DNA from: Ovis canadensis
Lineage: Eukaryota > Chordata > Mammalia > Artiodactyla > Bovidae
Assembly: GCF_042477335.2 (NCBI RefSeq)
Contig: NC_091255.1
Span: forward strand, 30,420,501 to 30,484,500
Length of the DNA: 64,000 nt
Reading direction: 5' to 3'
Position 1 is the stretch's first letter. The number at the start of each line of letters is the position of its first letter. Positions 23,850-34,671 of the stretch are shown piece by piece. The translations under genes were made by a program, and so were the position numbers. The notes under the pieces are model-generated. The model did not search any database. It saw nothing but the letters and a program-made list of their open reading frames with translations, and was not told where the DNA came from.

Positions 23850-25904
23850 GGCAGGAAGTTGTCTATTCAGGTGGAGGTTTATTTTATGCCAGCATCTCTC
23901 TACAATTTCCTTGGAAGTTGTAGGTCTTTGGGGCAGCCTGCTGGCCTAATCTCTCTTTGGGGAGGTTGGATCCCTCATGGGGTTAATGTCGGCTCCCACC
24001 AGCCTCAGCCATTGGACACTGTGTTTATTCTGGAGATCGGGAACAGATGTCTCTGAATATTGGTGTTTGGTTTATGAGCTCATACTGCCTCCTTAGCCAT
24101 CTAAAACAGGAAACTATTCATCTCCTCTCCTGACTGAATAGTCAGTGTGGACAATGCTTGGCTTATTGAACTGATGGCTACTGATGCCCAGGACTCATCA
24201 TTGCCAAGGCAGTCGCGAGGGCAGCACTGCTTGTTCCTGGTGTTTGACCCCAGGCGCTAGACTGGGTGGTAGACGCCAGGCTTCTGGCACTGTTGACAGG
24301 TGGCAGGTAAGAGCGTCTGCGCTTGCTCTAACTGCTTACAGGTGACTTGTTCAGGGACAGTGGAGGACCCACTCCAACATTTGTTCTCAGACCTGTGAGG
24401 ACTGTCCAGGCAGCCTAGCAGCAGGGAAGCCTCTGAACCGAGACTGAAACAGGCATTCTATAGCATGCCCCCCAAGAAGGGCATGAGCCTTATGCGCTAG
24501 CTCAGGCTCATTCCCAAGGCAACAGCAGACAAGGCCAGAGGAAGGTGTTACCAGCTGGGCTTGACATCATCACTCATGTATGCACACACACTCACACACA
24601 CTCAGAATGTCTGGATGGTTCAGCTGAGTCTGAATTCTGGGTAAGGGTGGGCAAGCTTTAGAAGACGGCCCACAGTGGGGGAGACAGCCAAAAAGGCAAA
24701 GGAATGATTCTAGTGGAATAAAGGAGACACTTCACTGGCTGAAGGCGGCTGGAATTACAGGCCCCCACCATGCTACCTGCTTGTCCTAAGTTCATCTTCA
24801 TCCCACCACCAAGGCACCAGAGTAACACAGCATCTGCAGCAGATCCCGACTGTAAAAGGGTGTTTTTTTGTGTATAGCACACAATTAGGCTGAGCTGCTA
24901 CTGTCAGAGAAAGGCTACCAGGTCAAGTCAAAAACTCTAATGTTTAAGTAAGTAATGAACCCCTGACATCAGAGGAACAGGGTGGTGGAGAGCAGCTCCT
25001 GAACATGGAGTGGTTGTAACCAGCGGCTGCTGGGACTGGGTCATCAGGATGACCACAGCAATACAACCCTCGCACTGTCCTTGATGCAGGCCTGGGCCCA
25101 TGGTCACGGCAGAACACGCACGTGTACCTCAGGCCGCAGGCATTCCCACCAGCCAGCCCTAGGGTTTCGCAGAAGAGGCGAGCAGGGTTATGCGTGGAAT
25201 GTCACTGAGTCCTAGGACACGCTTAGGCCAGGCTTCTTCAGGGCAAGGCTGGGCCACTGCAGCAATCTCAGTGAGGATAACGCTGCTCTGCAGACCCCGG
25301 GAGTCAAGCGTTCCCAGACTTCTCAGGAGCTGGCTCATGCTTTCTCTTTGGAATTCAATCTTTGGGCCACCTGGTACCATTTTGGGGAGTTGTGGAATTT
25401 GAAAATAAAAATAAGCCAAACTTTTGAACTGTAATATAAATACATACACACGCCATATCTATATAACAAGGATAGCAGAACACTGAACAAAATGACATGA
25501 CCGGCAGGACGGCACGGCTCCACTCGGCCCTGCCCTGAGGTCTGAGACGGATGCCTGCAGGCATGGGTCAAGTCCCCTCCATCCCCACAGCACCACAGGC
25601 TGCGGGCTGCCCCTCTGTGGGACTCAGCTCCTACAGGTCAGCACACTGACTCCTTGACTGCCCAAAAGAGAGAATCTGGCATGGCATCTACCCTGCACAG
25701 CCTGGCTCGAGTCCAGGTGCAGAGAGCGTGGCTGCTCAGAGGTAGCCGACTGCAGCCAGGCAGCTCCCTCACGACACCAAGTACGGGAGAGAAAACGAAT
25801 GTCTTCAGTCTCTGCAGCAAGTGCCCTGGAGTGGTACAGAAGCTGCCCTCCACAGAGCAGCCTTGATCCTGGGCTGCCATTGTCCTTGCCGGACACCAGT
25901 GTTC
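23850..25904 (-). other. TIMM22: TIMM22 3' untranslated region
   Basis: About 2 kb following the TIMM22 stop codon on the minus strand and free of recent SINEs. Minus-strand AATAAA hexamers lie at 23878-23883 and 24024-24029. Either could be the end, so the boundary is approximate. Confidence 0.6.
23878..23883 (-). terminator. TIMM22: Candidate TIMM22 polyadenylation signal
   Basis: AATAAA on the minus strand, the more distal of two candidates (the other is at 24024-24029). Transcript data would decide which is used. Confidence 0.5.
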
Positions 25905-25981
25905 TCACCGTAGGTAATAGTCAATCGCAGCGGAGAAAGCAGCAAACCCTCCACAGCCGATGACCCCAGCCTTCAAGCCAG
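25905..25981 (-). CDS. TIMM22: TIMM22 coding exon 4
   Basis: Encodes [19 protein letters not shown] then IDYYLR and TGA at 25907-25905. The acceptor is TTACAG. It contains the last membrane segment. Confidence 0.94.
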
Positions 25982-28900
25982 CTGTAAAGCAAACACAAAT
26001 GGCATTACCTGTGGTGACAGACGCTGGGTCAAGCTGCACTCAGGAAGTTTGGGTACTTAGGGATGTAAAGAAGCTGGCGAACATGTTCCCCATCGTTCAG
26101 CGTAGCAGAGCTGGAAGGCTTCAGTGAGGCTCTGCACACGAGCTGATCCAGTGTGCTTTTATCTAACTGTATGCTCGTTTAACTTTTCTCATTCCAAAGA
26201 ACCGCTACTTCTAGTCTCGTGAAAATAGCTCCTCACAGGCAGGAAACTGGTTAACAGAACCAGCCCTTGGAATCAAGTGAAAGCATATGGCCTGTTACTC
26301 TGATTTGTTTATGGAATAAATTCCTGGGAAGGTGATCAAAGCTCCCAGAGGGAGCTGAGCCTCTCAAAGGCCCTGACAAAGCTGAGAGACGGTAAGACCA
26401 AAGGAGAAGTTACTCCATAAATCACAAATGGCTCTGTGAGGAGGAGAATCAGGTCTTTAATGACAGAAAATCATCCTGCCTCTCAGAAAATGAGAAAACA
26501 GCCTTTTTTGCTTTGGGTAAGTCCAGGCACTGCAGATGGAGAGTGGCCCAGTGACAGACACTATTAGGGAAGTTAAGTCACTGACACCCTGCTCCGCACT
26601 CTTGATAGATACGCCAACAGGGAGAAGTGGCAGGGAACCAGTTTCTTGGTTGCTTACAGTAGATAATCCAACATTTCTAGGATACCTATATTTGGCTTTC
26701 AAAGGGTAGAGATCTAAGAACCCTAAACTGCAAAACCATTACTGTGAGAACTTAGACACAGAATTAAAATGACGACTGCACAGTATGAAGAAAGATGTCT
26801 GTTTGAAATGATGGAGCTGAAAGTTAAGCAGAGCTTGCTCTTTGGACAAATGGGCTTCCCAGGGCTGAATGGGGTCCAGCTATGCTTCTGTACTATCCTG
26901 CATAGCAACACATTCCAGAGATTACTTATTATTATGTTCTTCCCGTATGTTCAATATGGGGACAGTTCTTTATTCTAAGATAGATATAGTTCTCCATGGG
27001 TTTCACCTGGGGCTATCTGTCCCTTAGCGTTTCTCCTGATGTACTCTGCATATAAGTTAAATAAGCAGGGTGACAATATACAGCCTTGATGTACTCCTTT
27101 TTCTATTTGGAACCAGTCTTGTTCCATGTCCAGTTCTAACTGTTGCTTCCTGACCTGCATACAGGTTTCTCAAGAGACAGGTCAGATGGTCTGGTATTCC
27201 CATCTCTCTCAGAATTTTCCAGTTTATTGTGATCCACACAGTCAAAGGCTTTGGCATAGTCAATAAAGCAGAAATAGATGTTTTTCTGGAACTCTTGCTT
27301 TTTCAATGATCCAGCAGATGTTGGCAATTTGATCTCTGTTCCTCTGCCTTTTCTAAAGAAGATCCAACCAGTCCATCCTAAAGGAGATCAGTCCTGGGTG
27401 TTCATTGGAAGGACTGATGTTGAAGCTGAAACTCCAATACTTTGGCCACCTCATGCGAAGAGTTGACTCATTGGAGAAGACCCTGATGCTGGGAGGGATT
27501 GGGGGCGGGAGGAGGAGGGGACAACAGAGGATGAGATGGCTGGGTGGCATCACCGACTCGATGGACATGGGTTTGGGTGAACTCTGGGAGTTGGTGATGG
27601 ACAGGGGGTACTGGCGTGCTGCGATTCATGGGGTTGCAAAGAGTCGGACACGACTGAGCAACTGAAGTCACTGATTTATTCCCCCAAGGTACACTGGAAA
27701 CACTTCTACTTGTCACCACTAGGGGGTGCTATTGGCACCTAGTGGGGAGAGGCCAGGACAGCACTCCTCTCCACCCAGCAAACACTCCTCTGGTCCAAAA
27801 TGTTAATAATGCCAAGGATCAGAAACCCTGATCTAGATACTAGAAGTTTCCAAAACTGAGTAACAGAAAATGTGATTTACTTGTCAGGAAAGGAGAATAT
27901 CAAGTTCCACATATGCCTTGAGCTGTCCTTTGAACACTCGTGTTTGGAAATCTCAACTTCAGCATGTTGTCCAAGGCCACAAAGAAAAGCATGTGAGAAC
28001 TGTTTACTAACCTCTGAAACCAATGGCTCCTCCAGTGATGCAGCCACTAATGACACTGTTCTTCCAGTCTGATCTTCCCCGGTACTGTGGGTGGAGAAGA
28101 GCAGTTCAGAGCCAAAGAAACAAGCCAGACAAGAAAACTAAGGAAAAAAAGACAGGGTTTCTAGCTGGCTAATTTAGTCCCTCCCCAAAGGAAACCTTTT
28201 TTTCTTTCAAAAGTATAATTCCTAAAATTTGAACGTGTTCACAAATGCTTCCTGCACATGGTACCAAAGCGCTGAGCCAAGTGTCACATTTAAGAAGTAA
28301 TCAGAATCTCTTCTCAGGTTGCCCAATAAGTCTCTTGTTTAAAATTATTAACCAGGAATTCTCTGGTGATCCAATCATTAGGACTCCATGCTTGCTTCCA
28401 CTGCAAGGGGCCCAGGTTCCACCCCTGGTTGGGGAACTAAGATACTACAAGCTGCAAGGTGCAGCCAAAAACAATAATAAAAAAATTAATTAACCAACTT
28501 CTGGCCTATACAAAAAAAAAAAAAAATAAGGCAAGCCCAAATCATAAATTCACAAGAAGTTTACATTGCTGCTGCTAAGTCGCTTCAGTCATGTCCGACT
28601 CTGTGCGACCCCATAGACGGCAGCCCACCAGGCTCCTCTGTCCCTGGGATTCTCCAGGCAAGAACACTGGAGTGGGTTGCCATGTCCTTCTCCAATAAGG
28701 GACCATTTAATGGAAACTGAATCTAGCAAGTACTGGACACTTGTGACCTGCTTTCTAGTAGCACTGGGTATTTCTCTTGAGAACTCACAGGATGGAAACA
28801 GGCAAGGCTTTCTCAGAAGGCAGGGACACTTACAGATTCTACTAAACATTCAGTGCAAGAAAACATGGCGCCCACAATGGCAAAATTTTTGGCATAGGAC

Positions 28901-31127
28901 ATTCCTCTCTGGCCCATGTCTTTAAGGACTTCCCTGGCTGTCGGCGTTCGGTAAGGATCCTTGGGGTCAAAGCCCACGTTGGTATCAATGCCAGCGGTGA
29001 ACACCCCAAATGCACCTCCCAAGACAAATCCTAAAAATGAACAGAGATGAAGATTTCCTTGGCACGTTTTTCAGATCACTGTAATAGGGTCATACTTAAA
29101 TTGCACCTTTTGGATGGCCGCCAGTGAAGAGGATACCCGGTCCCCTTCTTGCCTCAGAAGCTCTCCACTGGCCTGGTTTCCACATTACAAAACGCAAGAT
29201 CAATCTAGTTGGCAGCTTCTTCTCTGACTCTTTTTCTGTTTCTTCCTCCTTTCATTTTCTAACATTCTTCAATATTCCATCTTTAATCCTCTTTCTCTCT
29301 CTGCACTCTCACACATAAACTGTCAAGTTCAGGTATCAACTTTAGAAATCACTCCCTTGACAATGGTGACATTCATAAAAGTCATTTGGTAAGTACCATG
29401 TACCAATTACTGACACTTTATTGCCTATTGTCCCAGCCTTACTTGTTCCTTGCAGTCATCCTGTGAGGTAGATACTATTTTCCATTCCTTTCTGTAGTCG
29501 AAGAAACTGAGGCTCAGAGAGGTAAACTAACTTCCCTAAGGTCACAAAGTTCCCAAATGGCAAACGCCATGCTCTGGTCCACAGCTGACCTTCCTGAGCC
29601 TGCTGGACATTTCCACATGGACGTCCTCTTGCCACCTCAAGGTCAGTATGTGTTCAATGAAATCATGGGCACCTCCCCTCCCGACCTCCCTGCTTATGGC
29701 TCCTGTTCTCCAGTCATTCCCATGCCAAACTTCAGGCACACATAAGGCTGTTTCTCTGCTTCCTCCTGTGACACTAGGTCCAAAATTAGCCCAGGGCCTT
29801 CATCACTTCCCCCCGGAACAGTACAAAGACTCACTCATCATTTCAACAGATATGTAAGAGATCTAGGGTCAGACACAATGATGAACAAAGACCCAGTCCA
29901 TGTCTCACTGAGCCTCAGTCCAGCAAATTTCCTACGTGGTCTCCCTGCCTACTGACTTTCCTTCCCTTTGCACACTCCACCATGAGTGATCAAGCTCTTG
30001 GTAACTCTAAAAAGCCATCAATGACTGTCCTAATGCCTACAGGCAAAAAGCTCAACCTGCACCACTCCACCCCAACTTGAAAAGCCATTTCTTTGTCTAA
30101 CCTCATTCTCTTAAGCCTTCAAGACACAGGCTCCAGTCTCACCTCTTGTGGCCTTCTCCCAACCAAAAAGATCTTTCTTCTTTCTGCTCAATTTCACGTT
30201 TCCACCCTCACTATATTCGTTTCTTAATTTCCTTTCATTCTCAATGAGACTTCAACTCACCTGCAAATGTAGTCAGCCTCTTAGCACACAGGAGGGACAC
30301 CTACATTCTCAAATCCTCAAAGGATTAAAAAACAAAACAAAAAACATGCCAAGTCCAGACTTCTTTCCCCCTCGTTCCAGCTGTCCAGTCACATTGGGCT
30401 CACTGGCCTTTCTGTTTTTTCTAGCCTGAAGTCACTTCCGGCCAGACCTTTACAAGTGCTGCGCCCCAGGTCTGCAGCACTGTCCTCCTTCTCAACACTT
30501 TCCTTTCTGTGTATATTAAAATATTAGCTTCATGAGAACAAGGCTCTCGTCTCTCATTCTGTCTTTCCACTGCCTGGCACGTGACAACTGCTCAGTAATA
30601 ATTTGCTGAAAAGTAATTATTTTAAAGCGAACGAATGAATGAATGAAGTCAACCATTTTATAATCCCCAGGTCCCGACCCAGGACCGATTCCCTGATCGA
30701 ATTTCCAGAGGCGAAAGACAACCTCGGGGTCTCGGGAGGAGCTGCTCAAGTTCACTGACAGGTGGGGTGGGTCAAGGTCGCGCGGCCCAGGGCCCCCTCG
30801 TCTCCTAGGTGCGTGGTCTTCTGAGCAGTGGATCCCGCTGCCGCCCAAGCCCTCGGCCTCCCAAGGGCCCCCCCCCGGCCCCGCCTCACCTCCCACGCAG
30901 GCCAGCGCAGCCTTGAAGGCACAGCTTTCCATCGCCCTCTCGATCATCTTCTGCTCCTCACTCTTGGCTGGACTCGGGATCCCGCCCAGGCTCCCAGGCT
31001 CCAGGAGCCGGGGCTGACGCTTGTCGCCCACCAAGTACTGCAGAAGAAGGCTGTACTGCAGCGGAGCTTCGGCGGAAGCCGCCGCCTCAGGTGCGGAGCC
31101 CCCAGCCCTGGGGGCGGTCGCCGCCAT
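25905..31127 (-). CDS. TIMM22: TIMM22, mitochondrial carrier translocase channel Tim22
   Basis: Tim22 is the membrane-embedded core of the TIM22 complex, which inserts metabolite carriers and other multi-pass proteins into the mitochondrial inner membrane. Four coding exons on the minus strand (30890-31127, 28834-29030, 28012-28084, 25905-25981) join in phase to 585 nt, 194 residues plus stop, the same length as human TIM22. The N-terminal 60 residues are soluble and Ala/Pro-rich. The Tim17/22/23 domain follows with four expected membrane segments near residues 70-93, 124-143, 154-171 and 174-190, all rich in Gly and Ala. Cysteines at 69, 77, 138, 141, 160 and 179 are present, including those known in the family for intramolecular disulfides. 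There is no cleavable presequence, as expected. The start ATG at 31127 has the conserved N-terminus. The gene is divergent from NXN and convergent with ABR. Confidence 0.96.
27028..27668. mobile_element. 5'-inverted, truncated BovB LINE
   Basis: The left part (about 27028-27350) matches the BovB reverse-transcriptase region on the minus strand (peptide [16 protein letters not shown] and [11 protein letters not shown]). The right part (about 27360-27668) is the BovB 3' end on the plus strand ([19 protein letters not shown], ending gagtcggacacgactgagc). Roughly 0.5 kb of BovB between the two parts is missing. Head inversion with a deletion at the junction is the signature of twin priming during insertion. 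It is non-functional. Confidence 0.85.
27716..27729 (+). promoter_or_regulatory. CTCF-like motif
   Basis: CCACTAGGGGGTGC agrees with 13 of 14 positions of the core CTCF consensus CCASYAGRGGGCRS. It lies within TIMM22 intron 3. Occupancy is unknown. Confidence 0.45.
28012..28084 (-). CDS. TIMM22: TIMM22 coding exon 3
   Basis: Encodes [19 protein letters not shown] then AIGFR plus one base. The acceptor is CCACAG and the donor GTTAGT. It is too short to stand out as an open frame and was found from splice sites and homology. Confidence 0.94.
28352..28488 (+). repeat. CHR-type SINE
   Basis: Contains aattctctggtgatccaatc and caccctggttggggaact-like blocks, then gcagcc and an A-rich tail. A short repeat attaacca occurs on both sides and may be the target duplication. 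Confidence 0.82.
28565..28697 (-). repeat. Bov-A SINE monomer
   Basis: Begins tgctgctgctaagtcgcttc and contains gattctccaggcaagaacac, ending near ccttctccaat. It lies about 140 bases downstream of TIMM22 exon 2. Confidence 0.9.
28834..29030 (-). CDS. TIMM22: TIMM22 coding exon 2
   Basis: Encodes [20 protein letters not shown], the intermembrane-space loop [20 protein letters not shown], and the second membrane segment to CTECLVES. The acceptor is TTTTAG and the donor GTAAGT. Confidence 0.96.
29380..29575 (-). repeat. MIR SINE
   Basis: Antisense MIR with cctgtgaggtagatactatt, gaagaaactgaggctcagag and ccctaaggtcacaaag. Confidence 0.75.
30495..30650 (+). repeat. L2 LINE 3' end
   Basis: Shows the L2 terminal pattern: agcttcatgagaacaaggc, actgcctggcacgtgac, and a (gaat)n-like end gaacgaatgaatgaatgaa. 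Confidence 0.65.
30890..31127 (-). CDS. TIMM22: TIMM22 coding exon 1
   Basis: Starts [18 protein letters not shown] and runs to KAALACVG plus one base. The donor GTGAGG occupies 30889-30884 on the minus strand. It encodes the soluble N-terminus and the beginning of the first membrane segment. Confidence 0.96.
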
Positions 31128-31388
31128 GACTGTGGCTGCCTAGGAAACCTGGCGTTCTTCTTCCCGCAGCAGATTCCACAAGCTTCCCGTCGGGCCTTGC
31201 GCGCCCAGCCACCGTGCCGCAGCGTCAGATTCGCCACACCGAGCGAGCTCGAGGGAGCCGCGGAAGTCAAGTCAGTTCGTGCACCCACGGAGGAAGAGCT
31301 ATGTTCTCCCAAAGCCTCCCGTGAATAGTGAGTCAGGCTTGTGAGGCATTCCTAACGACACTGACAAGAGATTTCGAATCACCAGACA

Positions 31389-31402
31389 GCGCCCTCTACG
31401 CG
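31389..31402 (-). promoter_or_regulatory. CTCF-like motif, minus orientation
   Basis: On the minus strand CGCGTAGAGGGCGC fits 12 of 14 positions of the CTCF core. It is adjacent to the TIMM22 promoter and faces away from the plus-strand site at 31553. Confidence 0.45.
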
Positions 31403-31414
31403 GCTGCAGCGCGG

Positions 31415-31434
31415 GGCGTACTGGAATTTGTAGT
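31415..31434 (-). promoter_or_regulatory. ZNF143/SBS-like element
   Basis: On the minus strand the site reads ACTACAAATTCCAGTACGC, close to the ZNF143 (SBS) consensus ACTACAATTCCCA. It has the same orientation as TIMM22. ZNF143 commonly drives nuclear genes for mitochondrial proteins and co-occurs with CTCF. Confidence 0.6.
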
Positions 31435-31552
31435 TCTGAGACACTTACACCCCAGACATTTCCCAGGAAGCCTTGCGCGGGCACGCGCGTCTCCGCCACC
31501 TCTCGAGCTCCTGACGGGTCGGAGGGCAGAGAGGCTGCAGCGCGCCGGGGCA

Positions 31553-31566
31553 CCAGCAGGGGGTGC
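31553..31566 (+). promoter_or_regulatory. CTCF-like motif, plus orientation
   Basis: CCAGCAGGGGGTGC fits 13 of 14 positions of the CTCF core. Together with 31389 it makes a divergent pair within 180 bases. Confidence 0.5.
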
Positions 31567-31585
31567 GCGCGCCTCGCCACTGTCT

Positions 31586-31782
31586 ATGCTGCTGCTGCTA
31601 AGTCGCTTAAGTCATGTCCGACTCTGTGCGACCCCAGAGATGGCAGCCCACCAGGCTCCCCCGTCCTTGGGATTCTCCAGGGAAGAACACTGGAGTGGGT
31701 TGCCATTTCCTTCTCCAATGCGTGAAAGTAAAAAGTGAAAGTGAAGTCGCTCAGTCGTGTCCGACCCTCTGCGACCGCATGG
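31586..31782 (-). repeat. Bov-A2 SINE
   Basis: Dimeric: a first BovA unit, the linker gtgaaagtaaaaagtgaaag, then the start of a second unit. Duplication actgtct is at 31579-31585 and 31783-31789. It lies 20 bases from the plus-strand CTCF-like motif. Confidence 0.9.
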
Positions 31783-31970
31783 ACTGTCTTTCCAGCCCTA
31801 GAGTGTGTTGTGAGATGCGGATGGGATGAGGTGCTTTGCAAATTAACGTGATATGAATGTATGGCATAAATGTTTTATTCAGTAATTGAGCCGTTGAGGG
31901 GAGAGAGAAGGGGCCAAAAAAATAAATGAACGAATGAGTGAAGTTTAAGACAAAAAAGAAAAAAAAAAAA

Positions 31971-32091
31971 GGAAATCCCCTGGCTATCCACTGCTTAGGA
32001 CTCTGTGTTTCACTTCCGAGGGCCCTGGTTCCAGCCCTGATGGGGGAATTAAAAATCCGTCGAGCAGCGCAGCCAAAAAAAAAAAAAAAAA
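31971..32091 (+). repeat. CHR-type SINE
   Basis: Pattern ggaaatcccctggctatcca, then gccctgatgggggaatt, then gcagcc and an A-run. Confidence 0.8.
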
Positions 32092-32840
32092 TTAGTGAAG
32101 CTAGCCGAGTTTAAGCACGAGGTGGCTATGGCCGGATGGAGAGCGAGGGAGTCCGAGGCTGCTACTCCCTCCAGCCAGTTGTCGTCAATGGAGTTGACGA
32201 TGTGGGACTAGCATTGCGGTGAAAGCCACTTCGATTATGCTGAATCACCTAAAGTGTTTACTAGCTTGCAAACTCAGAACCTGGAGGTTAACTGAGAGAT
32301 AGCACCGTGTATGAACCCAGGAAATCTTTCACAGTAGTTTCTATGGTACCAAAATGGATCCCAAACTATTGTATTGATCCAGACTTGCAGCATATCTGGT
32401 TGTATCAGCTAAGAGAAACATAAATGGAAACAGGAGATGGGGAGGGTAGCCAGTCAACAGAGGATGAGACCCCTTGGGCAGCCAGAGTTGTCTGTGTCAC
32501 CAGGCAGAACCTACAGTTCACCCTGCTTCAGCTCCCACCAGACCATGAGCCCACTCATCCTAACTGGTAGCTTCCCAGTTGTTGAGTCCAGATCTCATTG
32601 CACTTGCCGGCTCAGCTGCGTTTGCTGCTGTTGACGCATCATTGCTTTGAAGATTCTTCAGTTTCTGTGGAGCTCCTCTCTCCTAGTTTTGCCAAAGCCT
32701 CTCCAGCTTGTCAGTCTTCTGTGCTGACACCTCTCCACCTGACCATTTCCTGTTGGTCCCCTTGGGGCTTCATCCTTTATCCTCATTCCGCCTGGGCAGC
32801 TCATCCACGTTCCTGACTTCTACTACCACCTGTACTTCAG

Positions 32841-33066
32841 GGTGCATGCACGCGCATGTGCTAAGTCGCTTTAGTCGTGTCTGACTCTTTGCGACCCCCT
32901 ATACCGTAGCCCACCAGGCTCCTCTGCTCATTGGATTCTCCAGGCAAGAATACTGAAGTGGGTTGCCATGTCCTCCTCCAGGGGATCTTCCCAACCCAGG
33001 GACTGAATTGGTGTCTCTTCTGCATTGTCAGTCAGGTTCTTTACCACTAGTGCCACCTGGTAAGCC
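32841..33066 (-). repeat. Bov-tA SINE
   Basis: Full antisense copy. A 12-base duplication (cctgtactTcag/cctgtactGcag) is at 32829-32840 and 33067-33078. Confidence 0.9.
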
Positions 33067-33431
33067 CCTGTACTGCAGCAGTGACTCCCAAATCTTCATC
33101 TCCAGCTCCGAGCCTTCTCATCAGCACGCGAACCAGGCATTCCCTACAGGCATCTTTAACTCAGCACACCCTGCCAACCACCCATTCCTTCCAGAAGAGT
33201 GAGAGGCCCAGGGTTCTGATTCACACAGAGGTCTTAAGAGCCAAAGTTGGATCTGAGAGAAGTTGGGACAGACCCCTAGGCAAGTCTCAGGCAAGGTGGC
33301 CTTGGAAAGCAAGGAACGATCTAAATAATCAATCCATGGGATGAGCTAGAGAGCGAGAATCAGTCCCACAATGAGGAGTCTGCATCAGAGTGCAGGTGAG
33401 ATCAAAGTCAGCAAGTGGAATCAAAGTCACC

Positions 33432-33514
33432 TGCTTGCTGCAACTAGAAAAAGCCTGCATGCAGCAACAAAGACACTTGCAGGCAAAGATAAAAAAAATT
33501 TTTTTTTAAAGCTG
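33432..33514 (+). repeat. CHR SINE 3' fragment
   Basis: Contains cttgctgcaactagaaaaag and cctgcatgcagcaacaaag, the repeated gcaac units of the CHR 3' region, then an A/T tail. Confidence 0.65.
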
Positions 33515-33967
33515 TGGTACCATGGTGAGGCAGGGAGAAGCCTGGAACATGTTCCAGCCTGTTTTCTGGAACATGATGGCCTGGATCACAGAACGAGACA
33601 CAGATACCCGGATCCGCTACTTCTCTTCCCCCACCCATCTCCTTCCATAGGTGGAATGGGTTTCACCTGATGGAAAGCTTGAACCTCTTCAAGCATATTC
33701 CACAAGTAAGAAGTGGTTTCCCATGTCTGTTTCCCTGGCCTGAACCTTTGCCTGTCTAGGGACTTTATCTGGCCACAGCCTCACGGGAGTCCAATCGCTC
33801 TCACGTTACAGGTTATCTGTTCTGGCCATGGGGATACAGGGTTGAGGCAGCATCTCAGTGGGTCAGAGAGAACAGGAGACACTTCATGATAAATGAGATT
33901 CACAGAGAAGTCAGAATGCCCTGAATTGATGACCCATCACTTGGACTGATGGGTAGTGGCACAGATG

Positions 33968-34055
33968 AGGTCACTCAGTCGTGTCCGACTCTGCAACCCC
34001 ATGGACTATAGCTTACCAGGCTCCTCCCTCCATGGGATTCTCCAGGCAAGAGTAC
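33968..34055 (-). repeat. Bov-A fragment
   Basis: Contains gtcactcagtcgtgtccgac and gattctccaggcaagag. Duplication tggcacagatg is at 33957-33967 and 34056-34066, so even this short copy is a separate insertion. Confidence 0.88.
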
Positions 34056-34612
34056 TGGCACAGATGGGGAGGGGCCACACTGGAGGAGGGCCTGATCATC
34101 TCTTGCTCTGGGTGTCTGGGAGAGCCTGGCTGCTGTGATTGCCTTGGCATGTCAAGAGCCCGGGAGTAAAAGAAATAGCATGAGTGGGTTGGAAAGAGGA
34201 GGTCTGAGTTGAAAGGCGCAGTGTGTCCTGTGTGGATTTGAGTTGTATGTGAATTTGGTAACAGCGATTAGTCTGAATAGTCCCATTGCTGGTAGGAGGT
34301 CTGGCCACATAGGTAGCCAACTGAGTCACACTGGATGGTGGGTACTGGATAAGTGACTTTGTATTTAAAGGGCCCTGATCCATGTCCTTCAAAATCAGAG
34401 GACAGCTAGGAACTAAGCATGGAAATATGGCAGCTGAGAAACTCATGGAAGAAGATACTAACAAGAAGTGGCTGGAGCCTGGCTGGAGCAGATGCTCAGG
34501 AACCCCGAGAAGGTGACAGTATCCACCAGCATCCCCAGGATGGCTTCGTCTTCATGTGAGGAATGTAGGTCAGAGAAGAAATCCAAGGATATTTGAGAAT
34601 CAAGACTTGGTA

Positions 34613-34671
34613 TGATCCTGGACCCAGTGCAACCAAACATAAATAATAAAATAATAAATACATTTTCAAAA
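34613..34671 (+). repeat. Tiny retroinsertion (SINE tail)
   Basis: A 59-base segment, cccagtgcaaccaaacat followed by an (aataa)n tail, lies between perfect copies of aagacttggta at 34602-34612 and 34672-34682. It looks like a heavily 5'-truncated CHR insertion. Confidence 0.65.

Larger units (their letters stand above)
25982..28011 (-). other. TIMM22: TIMM22 intron 3
   Basis: About 2 kb. The main content is the rearranged BovB copy at 27028-27668. A CTCF-like motif lies at 27716-27729. The segment 25982-27020 shows nothing recognisable. Confidence 0.75.
28085..28833 (-). other. TIMM22: TIMM22 intron 2
   Basis: About 750 bases with a CHR-type SINE and a Bov-A monomer, listed separately. Otherwise unremarkable. 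Confidence 0.8.
29031..30889 (-). other. TIMM22: TIMM22 intron 1
   Basis: About 1.9 kb. It has an antisense MIR (29380-29575) and an L2 3' end (30495-30650). The remainder is unassigned and free of recent SINEs. Confidence 0.8.
31128..31440 (-). promoter_or_regulatory. TIMM22: TIMM22 promoter region
   Basis: CpG-rich upstream region of TIMM22. The start codon itself sits in an ATGGCGGC context resembling a YY1 site. A ZNF143-like element lies 288 bases upstream of the ATG. There is no TATA box, which is typical for a housekeeping mitochondrial gene. The transcription start is not determinable here. Confidence 0.65.

Noticed and set aside
30828-31328. 166-codon plus-strand frame over TIMM22 exon 1
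   Set aside because: It is antisense to the TIMM22 first exon. The minus-strand frame has clear homology and a splice donor.
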